A stretch of 64,000 nt of DNA from NCBI GenBank assembly GCA_964019695.1, contig CAXHUL010000525.1, forward strand, positions 377,001 to 441,000, given 5' to 3'. This document shows, in pieces, positions 1-11,452 of the stretch (its first letter is position 1; every line of letters starts with the position of its first letter). Both the position numbers and the translations under genes were made by a program. The notes beneath the pieces are model-generated. The model was not told the DNA's origin. It did not search any database and saw only the letters and a program-made list of their open reading frames with translations. This stretch comes from Loripinus fragilis. Taxonomy: Eukaryota; Mollusca; Bivalvia; Lucinida; Lucinidae.

Positions 1-818
1 CATCACTTTGCAATAGGTTCCGGGGCTTTTCGCGAAGGTCGCGTTTTCTCAAACTTTGAGGGCATTAGTGGGTGGGGTGTGAAAACCTCCGAATGCATGG
101 TTCTCAGCTCCTGCTGTGGGCAGCAAGCCAATTTTTTTTCCAAAATGTTGACCTATAAAAGAGCTTACTCGGGTGTGAAAATTATTATTGTGCGCGCGCG
201 CCCCGGACCGCAATTATGATATTTCCTGTTTTCCCATAGGGCCCAAGGCAAATGGGGATAGCGGTTGTACGCGCTTTCTAAGGCTCTGATCGCTTTTAGA
301 TTTTGCACGCGGATAGGGCCAACAGAGGCGCAGGTATTGCCACGCGCACCCGCCCGCAACAATGTTTCGATACCGAGTTATCGGGGTGTGGAAGTCCGCC
401 GCCCCGAAGCTTTACGCGCTTCCGTCTCGCGAACTACTATTTTCATCATGCCCACACGGGCATCAGTTTGTAGTACGGGAGGCCGTCTACAAATGGTGAA
501 AATTTCAAAGCCTTCTGTCGGGAAATTAAAAAGTTATGAGCATTAGAAGATCTTCCCATTAGGCCCCATTAGGCCACAGTAGCCGACCGGGCCTAAAACT
601 TGCGCGGGTCACTTTCACGGACGGGCTCGAAACTGGTGCCAGAAGTTAGCCCCCGACCAGTGCTTCATTGTGAGGCATTGCGTAAAATTTTCCGTCCCCC
701 GAGTGCCGAGCAATAGCCCCTGAAAGGGCTTTCGGCACAATTTTCACGCCCTTATTTGAGCCACTTGTAGCCGAAGGAATTTTGCGCAAATGACTGAGAG
801 GTGCTCCTGGGCACTGCT

Positions 819-1636
819 CATCACTTTGCAATAGGTTCCGGGGCTTTTCGCGAAGGTCGCGTTTTCTCAAACTTTGAGGGCATTAGTGGGTGGGGTGTGA
901 AAACCTCCGAATGCATGGTTCTCAGCTCCTGCTGTGGGCAGCAAGCCAATTTTTTTTTCCAAAATGTTGACCTATAAAAGAGCTTACTCGGGTGTGAAAA
1001 TTATCATTGTGCGCGCGCGCCCCGGACCGCAATTATGATATTTCCTGTTTTCCCATAGGGCCCAAGGCAAATGGGGATAGCGGTTGTACGCGCTTTCTAA
1101 GGCTCTGATCGCTTTTAGATTTTGCACGCGGATAGGGCCAACAGAGGCGCAGGTATTGCCATGCGCACCCGCCCGCAACAATGTTTCGATACCGAGTTAT
1201 CGGGGTGTGGAAGTCCGCCGCCCCGAAGCTTTACGCGCTTCCGTCTCGCGAACTACTATTTTCATCATGCCCACACGGCATCAGTTTGTAGTACGGGAGG
1301 CCGTCTACAAATGGTGAAAATTTCAAAGCCTTCCGTCGGGAAATTAAAAAGTTATGAGCATTAGAAGATCTTCCCATTAGGCCCCATTAGTCCACAGTAG
1401 CCGACCGGGCCTAAAACTTGCGCGGGTCACTTTCACGGACGGGCTCGAAACTGGTGCCAGAAGTTAGCCCCCGACCAGTGCTTCATTGTGAGGCATTGCG
1501 TAAAATTTTCCGTCCCCCGAGTGCTGAGCAATAGCCCCTGAAAGGGCTTTCGGCACAATTTTCACGCCCTTATTTGAGCCACTTGTAGCCGAAGGAATTT
1601 TGCGCAAATGACTGAGAGGTGCTCCTGGGCACTGCT
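819..1636 (+). repeat. Monomer 2 with two compensating indels
   Basis: It keeps 818 bp only because a T9 tract (+1) is offset by a missing G in the ACACGGGCATC word near 1277. It also has GTCC for GGCC near 1391 and GTGCTGA in the compound stem. The frameshift splits the plus-strand open frame, one of several signs that the frame is not coding. Confidence 0.85.
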
Positions 1637-2454
1637 CATCACTTTGCAATAGGTTCCGGGGCTTTTCGCGAAGGTCGCGTTTTCTCAAACTTTGAGGGCA
1701 TTAGTGGGTGGGGTGTGAAAACCTCCGAATGCATGGTTCTCAGCTCCTGCTGTGGGCAGCAAGCCAATTTTTTTTCCAAAATGTTGACCTATAAAAGAGC
1801 TTACTCGGGTGTGAAAATTATCATTGTGCGCGCGCGCCCCGGACCGCAATTATGATATTTCCTGTTTTCCCATAGGGCCCAAGGCAAATGGGGATAGCGG
1901 TTGTACGCGCTTTCTAAGGCTCTGATCGCTTTTAGATTTTGCACGCGGATAGGGCCAACAGAGGCGCAGGTATTGCCATGCGCACCCGCCCGCAACAATG
2001 TTTCGATACCGAGTTATCGGGGTGTGGAAGTCCACCGCCCCGAAGCTTTACGCGCTTCCGTCTCGCGAACTACTATTTTCATCATGCCCACACGGGCATC
2101 AGTTTGTAGTACGGGAGGCTTTCTACAAATGGTGAAAATTTCAAAGCCTTCCGTCGGGAAATTAAAAAGTTATGAGCATTAGAAGATCTTCCCATTAGGC
2201 CCCATTAGGCCACAGTAGCAGACCGGGCCAAAAACTTGCGCGGGTCACTTTCACGGACGGGCTCGAAACTGGTGCCAGAAGTTAGCCCCCGACCAGTGCT
2301 TCATTGTGAGGCATTGCGTAAAATTTTCCGTCCCCCGAGTGCCGAGCAATAGCCCCTGAAAGGGCTTTCGGCACAATTTTCACGCCCTTATTTGAGCCAC
2401 TTGTAGCCGAAGGAATTTTGCGCAAATGACTGAGAGGTGCTCCTGGGCACTGCT

Positions 2455-3273
2455 CATCACTTTGCAATAGGTTCCGGGGCTTTTCGCGAAGGTCGCGTTT
2501 TCTCAAACTTTGAGGGCATTAGTGGGTGGGGTGTGAAAACCTCCGAATGCATGGTTCTCAGCTCCTGCTGTGGGCAGCAAGCCAATTTTTTTTCCAAAAT
2601 GTTGACCTATAAAAGAGCTTACTCGGGTGTGAAAATTATCATTGTGCGCGCGCGCCCCGGACCGCAATTATGATATTTCCTGTTTTCCCATAGGGCCCAA
2701 GGCAAATGGTTGATAGCGGTTGTACGCGCTTTCTAAGGCTCTGATCGCTTTAAGATTTTGCACGCGGATAGGGCCAACAGAGGCGCAGGTATTGCCATGC
2801 GCACCCGCCCGCAACAATGTTTCGATACCGAGTTATCGGGGTGTGGAAGTCCGCCGCCCCGAAGCTTTACCCGCTTCCGTCTCGCGAACTACTATTTTCA
2901 TCATGCCCACACGGGCATCAGTTTGTAGTACGGGAGGCCGTCTACAAATGGTGAAAATTTCAAAGCCTTCCGTCGGGAAATTAAAAAGTTATGAGCATTA
3001 GAAGATCTTCCCATTAGGCCCCATTAGGCCACAGTAGCCGACCGGGCCTAAAACTTGCGCGGGTCACTTTCACGGACGGGCTCGAAACTGGTGCCAGAAG
3101 TTAGCCCCTGACCAGTGCTTCATTGTGAGGTATTGCGTAAAATTTTCCGTCCCCCGAGTGCCGAGCAATAGCCCCTGAAAGGGCTTTCGGCACAATTTTC
3201 ACGCCCTTATTTGAGCCACTTGTAGCCGAAGGAATTTTGCGCAAATGACTGAGAGGTGCTCCTGGGCACTGCT
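2455..3273 (+). repeat. Monomer 4, 819 bp
   Basis: It has AATGGTTGATAGC in place of AATGGGGATAGC near 2708, a net gain of one base, plus GCCCCTGACC at 3109 and GAGGTATTG near 3130. The 3109 change is the same CpG transition that marks type X monomers 37 kb away, and probably arose independently. Confidence 0.8.
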
Positions 3274-6200
3274 CATCACTTTGCAATAGGTTCCGGGGCT
3301 TTTCGCGAAGGTCGCGTTTTCTCAAACTTTGAGGGCATTAGTGGGTGGGGTGTGAAAACCTCCGAATGCATGGTTCTCAGCTCCTGCTGTGGGCAGCAAG
3401 CCAATTTTTTTTCCAAAATGTTGACCTATAAAAGAGCTTACTCCGGTGTGAAAATTATCATTGTGCGCGCGCGCCCCGGACCGCAATTATGATATTTCCT
3501 GTTTTCCCATAGGGCCCAAGGCAAATGGGGATAGCGGTTGTACGCGCTTTCTAAGGCTCTGATCGCTTTTAGATTTTGCACGCGGATAGGGCCAACAGAG
3601 GCGCAGGTATTGCCATGCGCACCCGCCCGCAACAATGTTTCGATACCGAGTTATCGGGGTGTGGAAGTCCGCCGCCCCGAAGCTTTACGCGCTTCCGTCT
3701 CGCGAACTACTATTTTCATCATGCCCACACGGGCATCAGTTTGTAGTACGGGAGGCTTTCTACAAATGGTGAAAATTTCAAAGCCTTCCGTCGGGAAATT
3801 AAAAAGTTATGAGCATTAGAAGATCTTCCCATTAGGCCCCATTAGGCCACAGTAGCCGACCGGGCCTAAAACTTGCGCGGGTCACTTTCACGGACGGGCT
3901 CGAAACTGGTGCCAGAAGTTAGCCCCCGACCAGTGCTTCATTGTGAGGCATTGCGTAAAATTTTCCGTCCCCCGAGTGCCGAGCAATAGCCCCTGAAAGG
4001 GCTTTCGGCACAATTTTCACGCCCTTATTTGAGCCACTTGTAGCCGAAGGAATTTTGCGCAAATGACTGAGAGGTGCTCCTGGGCACTGCTCATCACTTT
4101 GCAATAGGTTCCGGGGCTTTTCGCGAAGGTCGCGTTTTCTCAAACTTTGAGGGCATTAGTGGGTGGGGTGTGAAAACCTCCGAATGCATGGTTCTCAGCT
4201 CCTGCTGTGGGCAGCAAGCCAATTTTTTTTCCAAAATGTTGACCTATAAAAGAGCTTACTCGGGTGTGAAAATTATCATTGTGCGCGCGCGCCCCGGACC
4301 GCAATTATGATATTTCCTGTTTTCCCATAGGGCCCAAGGCAAATGGGGATAGCGGTTGTACACGCTTTCTAAGGCTCTGATCGCTTTTAGATTTTGCACG
4401 CGGATAGGGCCAACAGAGGCGCAGGTATTGCCATGCGCACCCGCCCGCAACAATGTTTCGATACCGAGTTATCGGGGTGTGGAAGTCCGCCGCCCCGAAG
4501 CTTTACGCGCTTCCGTCTCGCGAACTACTATTTTCATCATGCCCACACGGGCATCAGTTTGTAGTACGGGAGGCCGTCTACAAATGGTGAAAATTTCAAA
4601 GCCTTCCGTCGGGAAATTAAAAAGTTATGAGCATTAGAAGATCTTCCCATTAGGCCCCATTAGGCCACAGTAGCCGACCGGGCCTAAAACTTGCGCGGGT
4701 CACTTTCACGGACGGGCTCGAAACTGGTGCCAGAAGTTAGCCCCCGACCAGTGCTTCATTGTGAGGCATTGCGTAAAATTTTCCGTCCCCCGAGTGCCGA
4801 GCAATAGCCCCTGAAAGGGCTTTCGGCACAATTTTCACGCCCTTATTTGAGCCACTTGTAGCCGAAGGAATTTTGCGCAAATGACTGAGAGGTGCTCCTG
4901 GGCACTGCTCATCACTTTGCAATAGGTTCCGGGGCTTTTCGCGAAGGTCGCGTTTTCTCAAACTTTGAGGGCATTAGTGGGTGGGGTGTGAAAACCTCCG
5001 AATGCATGGTTCTCAGCTCCTGCTGTGGGCAGCAAGCCAATTTTTTTTCCAAAATGTTGACCTATAAAAGAGCTTACTCGGGTGTGAAAATTATCATTGT
5101 GCGTGCGCGCCCCGGACCGCAATTATGATATTTCCTGTTTTCCCATAGGGCCCAAGGCAAATGGGGATAGCGGTTGTACGCGCTTTCTAAGGCTCTGATC
5201 GCTTTTAGATTTTGCACGCGGATAGGGCCAACAGAGGCGCAGGTATTGCCATGCGCACCCGCCCGCAACAATGTTTCGATACCGAGTTATCGGGGTGTGG
5301 AAGTCCGCCGCACCGAAGCTTTACGCGCTTCCGTCTCGCGAACTACTATTTTCATCATGCCCACACGGGCATCAGTTTGTAGTACGGGAGGCCGTCTACA
5401 AATGGTGAAAATTTCAAAGCCTTCCGTCGGGAAATTAAAAAGTTATGAGCATTAGAAGATCTTCCCATTAGGCCCCATTAGGCCACAGTAGCCGACCGGG
5501 CCTAAAACTTGCGCGGGTCACTTTCACGGACGGGCTCGAAACTGGTGCCAGAAGTTAGCCCCCGACCAGTGCTTCATTGTGAGGCATTGCGTAAAATTTT
5601 CCGTCCCCCGAGTGCCGAGCAATAGCCCCTGAAAGGGCTTTCGGCACAATTTTCACGCCCTTATTTGAGCCACTTGTAGCCGAAGGAATTTTGCGCAAAT
5701 GACTGAGAGGTGCTCCTGGGCACTGCTCATCACTTTGCAATAGGTTCCGGGGCTTTTCGCGAAGGTCGCGTTTTCTCAAACTTTGAGGGCATTAGTGGGT
5801 GGGGTGTGAAAACCTCCGAATGCATGGTTCTCAGCTCCTGCTGTGGGCAGCAAGCCAATTTTTTTTCCAAAATGTTGACCTATAAAAGAGCTTACTCGGG
5901 TGTGAAAATTATCATTGTGCGCGCGCGCCACGGACCGCAATTATGATATTTCCTGTTTTCCCATAGGGCCCAAGGCAAATGGGGATAGCGGTTGTACGCG
6001 CTTTCTAAGGCCCTGATCGCTTTTAGATTTTGCACGCGGATAGGGCCAACAGAGGCGCAGGTATTGCCATGCGCACCCGCCCGCAACAATGTTTCGATAC
6101 CGAGTTATCGGGGTGTGGAAGTCCGCCGCCCCGAAGCTTTACGCGCTTCCGTCTCGCGAACTACTATTTTCATCATGCCCACACGGGCATCAGTTTGTAG

Positions 6201-7363
6201 TACGGGAGGCCGTCTACAAATGGTGAAAATTTCAAAGCCTTCCGTCGGGAAATTAAAAAGTTATGAGCATTAGAAGATCTTCCCATTAGGCCCCATTAGG
6301 CCACAGTAGCCGACCGGGCCTAAAACTTGCGCGGGTCACTTTCACGGACGGGCTCGAAACTGGTGCCAGAAGTTAGCCCCCGACCAGTGCTTCATTGTGA
6401 GGCATTGCGTAAAATTTTCCGTCCCCCGAGTGCCGAGCAATAGCCCCTGAAAGGGCTTTCGGCACAATTTTCACGCCCTTATTTGAGCCACTTGTAGCCG
6501 AAGGAATTTTGCGCAAATGACTGAGAGGTGCTCCTGGGCACTGCTCATCACTTTGCAATAGGTTCCGGGGCTTTTCGCGAAGGTCGCGTTTTCTCAAACT
6601 TTGAGGGCATTAGTGGGTGGGGTGTGAAAACCTCCGAATGCATGGTTCTCAGCTCCTGCTGTGGGCAGCAAGCTAATTTTTTTTCCAAAATGTTGACCTA
6701 TAAAAGAGCTTACTCGGGTGTGAAAATTATCATTGTGCGCGCGCGCCCCGGACCGCAATTATGATATTTCCTGTTTTCCCATAGGGCCCAAGGCAAATGG
6801 GGATAGCGGTTGTACGCGCTTTCTAAGGCTCTGATCGCTTTTAGATTTTGCACGCGGATAGGGCCAACAGAGGCGCAGGTATTGCCATGCGCACCCGCTC
6901 GCAACAATGTTTCGATACCGAGTTATCGGGGTGTGGAAGTCCGCCGCCCCGAAGCTTTACGCGCTTCCGTCTCGCGAACTACTATTTTCATCATGCCCAC
7001 ACGGGCATCAGTTTGTAGTACGGGAGGCCGTCTACAAATGGTGAAAATTTCAAAGCCTTCCGTCGGGAAATTAAAAAGTTATGAGCATTAGAAGATCTTC
7101 CCATTAGGCCCCATTAGGCCACAGTAGCCGACCGGGCCTAAAACTTGCGCGGGTCACTTTCACGGACGGGCTCGAAACTGGTGCCAGAAGTTAGCCCCCG
7201 ATCAGTGCTTCATTGTGAGGCATTGCATAAAATTTTCCGTCCCCCGAGTGCAGAGCAATAGCCCCTGAAAGGGCTTTCGGCACAATTTTCACGCCCTTAT
7301 TTGAGCCACTTGTAGCCGAAGGAATTTTGCGCAAATGACTGAGAGGTGCTCCTGGGCACTGCT

Positions 7364-8180
7364 CATCACTTTGCAATAGGTTCCGGGGCTTTTCGCGAAG
7401 GTCGCGTTTTCTCAAACTTTGAGGGCATTAGTGGGTGGGGTGTGAAAACCTCCGAATGCATGGTTCTCAGCTCCTGCTGTGGGCAGCAAGCCAATTTTTT
7501 TTCCAAAATGTTGACCTATAAAAGAGCTTACTCGGGTGTGAAAATTATCATTGCGCGCGCGCGCCCCGGACCGCAATTATGATATTTCCTGTTTTCCCAT
7601 AGGGCCCAAGGCAAATGGGGATAGCGGTTGTACGCGCTTTCTAAGGCTCTGATCGCTTTTAGATTTTGCACGCGGATAGGGCCAACAGAGGCGCAGGTAT
7701 TGCCATGCGCACCCGCCCGCAACAATGTTTCGATACCGAGTTATCGGGTGTGGAAGTCCGCCGCCCCGAAGCTTTACGCGCTTCCGTCTCGCGAACTACT
7801 ATTTTCATCATGCCCACACGGGCATCAGTTTGTAGTACGGGAGGCCGTCTACAATTGGTGAAAATTTCAAAGTCTTCCGTCGGGAAATTAAAAAGTTATG
7901 AGCATTAGAAGATCTTCCCATTAGGCCCCATTAGGCCACAGTAGCCGACCGGGCCTAAAACTTGCGCGGGTCACTTTCACGGACGGGCTCGAAACTGGTG
8001 CCAGAAGTTAGCCCCCGACCAGTGCTTCATTGTGAGGCATTGCGTAAAATTTTCCGTCCCCCGAGTGCCGAGCAATAGCCTCTGAAAGGGCTTTCGGCAC
8101 AATTTTCACGCCCTTATTTGAGCCACTTGTAGCCGAAGGAATTTTGCGCAAATGACTGAGAGGTGCTCCTGGGCACTGCT
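7364..8180 (+). repeat. Monomer 10, 817 bp, sharing a linked variant pair with monomer 12
   Basis: One G is missing from TTATCGGGGTG near 7747. It has ACAATTGG (7855) and AAAGTCTTCC (7873); monomer 12 (8999-9816) has the same two changes at 9491 and 9509 while monomer 11 between them has neither. Monomer 37 shares only the second change. Confidence 0.85.
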
Positions 8181-10634
8181 CATCACTTTGCAATAGGTTC
8201 CGGGGCTTTTCGCGAAGGTCGCGTTTTCTCAAACTTTGAGGGCATTAGTGGGTGGGGTGTGAAAACCTCCGAATGCATGGTTCTCAGCTCCTGCTGTGGG
8301 CAGCAAGCCAATTTTTTTTCCAAAATGTTGACCTATAAAAGAGCTTACTCGGGTGTGAAAATTATCATTGTGCGCGCGCGCCCCGGACCGCAATTATGAT
8401 ATTTCCTGTTTTCCCATAGGGCCCAAGGCAAATGGGGATAGCGGTTGTACGCGCTTTCTAAGGCTCTGATCACTTTTAGATTTTGCACGCGGATAGGGCC
8501 AACAGAGGCGCAGGTATTGCCATGCGCACCCGCCCGCAACAATGTTTCGATACCGAGTTATCGGGGTGTGGAAGTCCGCCGCCCCGAAGCTTTACGCGCT
8601 TCCGTCTCGCGAACTACTATTTTCATCATGCCCACACGGGCATCAGTTTGTAGTACGGGAGGCCGTCTACAAATGGTGAAAATTTCAAAGCCTTCCGTCG
8701 GGAAATTAAAAAGTTATGAGCATTAGAAGATCTTCCCATTAGGCCCCATTAGGCCACAGTAGCCGACCGGGCCTAAAACTTGCGCGGGTCACTTTCACGG
8801 ACGGGCTCGAAACTGGTGCCAGAAGTTAGCCCCCGACCAGTGCTTCATTGTGACGCATTGCATAAAATTTTCCGTCCCCTGAGTGCCGAGCAATAGCCCC
8901 TGAAAGGGCTTTCGGCACAATTTTCACGCCCTTATTTGAGCCACTTGTAGCCGAAGGAATTTTGCGCAAATGACTGAGAGGTGCTCCTGGGCACTGCTCA
9001 TCACTTTGCAATAGGTTCCGGGGCTTTTCGCGAAGGTCGCGTTTTCTCAAACTTTGAGGGCATTAGTGGGTGGGGTGTGAAAACCTCCGAATGCATGGTT
9101 CTCAGCTCCTGCTGTGGGCAGCAAGCCAATTTTTTTTCCAAAATGTTGACCTATAAAAGAGCTTACTCGGGTGTGAAAATTATCATTGTGCGCGCGCGCC
9201 CCGGACCGCAATTATGATATTTCCTGTTTTCCCATAGGGCCCAAGGCAAATGGGGATAGCGGTTGTACGCGCTTTCTAAGGCTCTGATCGCTTTTAGATT
9301 TTGCACGCGGATAGGGCCAACAGAGGCGCAGGTATTGCCATGCGCACCCGCCCGCAACAATGTTTCGATACCGAGTTATCGGGGTGTGGAAGTCCGCCGC
9401 CCCGAAGCTTTACGCGCTTCCGTCTCGCGAACTACTATTTTCATCATGCCCACACGGGCATCAGTTTGTAGTACGGGAGGCCGTCTACAATTGGTGAAAA
9501 TTTCAAAGTCTTCCGTCGGGAAATTAAAAAGTTATGAGCATTAGAAGATCTTCCCATTAGGCCCCATTAGGCCACAGTAGCCGACCGGGCCTAAAACTTG
9601 CGCGGGTCACTTTCACGGACGGGCTCGAAACTGGTGCCAGAAGTTAGCCCCCGACCAGTGCTTCATTGTGAGGCATTGCGTAAAATTTTCCGTCCCCCGA
9701 GTGCCGAGCAATAGCCCCTGAAAGGGCTTTCGGCACAATTTTCACGCCCTAATTTGAGCCACTTGTAGCCGAAGGAATTTTGCGCAAATGACTGAGAGGT
9801 GCTCCTGGGCACTGCTCATCACTTTGCAATAGGTTCCGGGGCTTTTCGCGAAGGTCGCGTTTTCTCAAACTTTGAGGGCATTAGTGGGTGGGGTGTGAAA
9901 ACCTCCGAATGCATGGTTCTCAGCTCCTGCTGTGGGCAGCAAGCCAATTTTTTTTCCAAAATGTTGACCTATAAAAGAGCTTACTCGGGTGTGAAAATTA
10001 TCATTGTGCGCGCGCGCCCCGGACCGCAATTATGATATTTCCTGTTTTCCCATAGGGCCCAAGGCAAATGGGGATAGCGGTTGTACGCGCTTTCTAAGGC
10101 TCTGATCGCTTTTAGATTTTGCACGCGGATAGGGCCAACAGAGGCGCAGGTATTGCCATGCGCACCTGCCCGCAACAATGTTTCGATACCGAGTTATCGG
10201 GGTGTGGAAGTCCGCCGCCCCGAAGCTTTACGCGCTTCCGTCTCGCGAACTACTATTTTCATCATGCCCACACGGGCATCAGTTTGTAGTACGGGAGGCC
10301 GTCTACAAATGGTGAAAATTTCAAAGCCTTCCGTCGGGAAATTAAAAAGTTATGAGCATTAGAAGATCTTCCCATTAGGCCCCATTAGGCCACAGTAGCC
10401 GACCGGGCCTAAAACTTGCGCGGGTCACTTTCACGGACGGGCTCGAAACTGGTGCCAGAAGTTAGCCCCCGACCAGTGCTTCATTGTGAGGCATTGCGTA
10501 AAATTTTTTGTCCCCCGAGTGCCGAGCAATAGCCCCTGACAGGGCTTTCGGCACAATTTTCACGCCCTTATTTGAGCCACTTGTAGCCGAAGGAATTTTG
10601 CGCAAATGACTGAGAGGTGCTCCTGGGCACTGCT

Positions 10635-11452
10635 CATCACTTTGCAATAGGTTCCGGGGCTTTTCGCGAAGGTCGTGTTTTCTCAAACTTTGAGGGCATT
10701 AGTGGGTGGGGTGTGAAAACCTCCGAATGCATGGTTCTCAGCTCCTGCTGTGGGCAGCAAGCCAATTTTTTTTCCAAAATGTTGACCTATAAAAGAGCTT
10801 ACTCGGGTGTGAAAATTATCATTGTGAGCGCGCGCCCCGGACCGCAATTATGATATTTCCTGTTTTCCCATAGGGCCCAAGGCAAATGGGGATAGCGGTT
10901 GTACGCGCTTTCTAAGGCTCTGATCGCTTTTAGATTTTGCACGGGGATAGGGCCAACAGAGGCGCAGGTATTGCCATGCGCACCCGCCCGCAACAATGTT
11001 TCGATACCGAGTTATCGGGGTGTGGAAGTCCGCCGCCCCGAAGCTTTACGCGCTTCCGTCTCGCAAACTACTATTTTCATCATGCCCACACGGGCATCAG
11101 TTTGTAGTACGGGAGGCCGTCTACAAATGGTGAAAATTTCAAAGCCTTCCGTCGGGAAATTAAAAAGTTATGAGCATTAGAAGATCTCTCCATTAGGCCC
11201 CATTAGGCCACAATAGCCGACCGGGCCTAAAACTTGCGCGCGTCACTTTCACGGACGGGCTCGAAACTGGTGCCAGAAGTTAGCCCCCGACCAGTGCTTC
11301 ATTGTGACGCATTGCGTAAAATTTTCCGTCCCCCGAGTGCCGAGCAATAGCCCCTGAAAGGGCTTTCGGCACAATTTTCACGCCCTTATTTGAGCCACTT
11401 GTAGCCGAAGGAATTTTGCGCAAATGACTGAGAGGTGCTCCTGGGCACTGCT
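10635..11452 (+). repeat. Monomer 14, unusually variable copy left of the duplication
   Basis: Changes include GTGAGCG in the GC run, ACGGGGATAGG, CTCGCAAAC, AGATCTCTCC, CACAATAGCC, GCGCGCGTC and TGACGC. The previous 130 bp (end of monomer 13) also differ (TTTTTGTCCC, CTGACAGGG). The last three changes of monomer 14 recur in monomer 25; the earlier ones do not, which places the duplication boundary inside this monomer. Confidence 0.8.

Noticed and set aside
265..546. A plus-strand open frame of 93 codons repeated in almost every monomer, with similar frames of 78, 74 and 65 codons on both strands
   Set aside because: The frames need TTG or GTG as start, overlap one another on both strands, show no family motif, and are broken without consequence in copies such as monomers 2, 10, 23, 34, 58, 62 and 64 (plus frame) or 23, 24, 34, 35 and 48 (minus frame). 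818 is not a multiple of three. They are open only because near-identical copies share the same stops.
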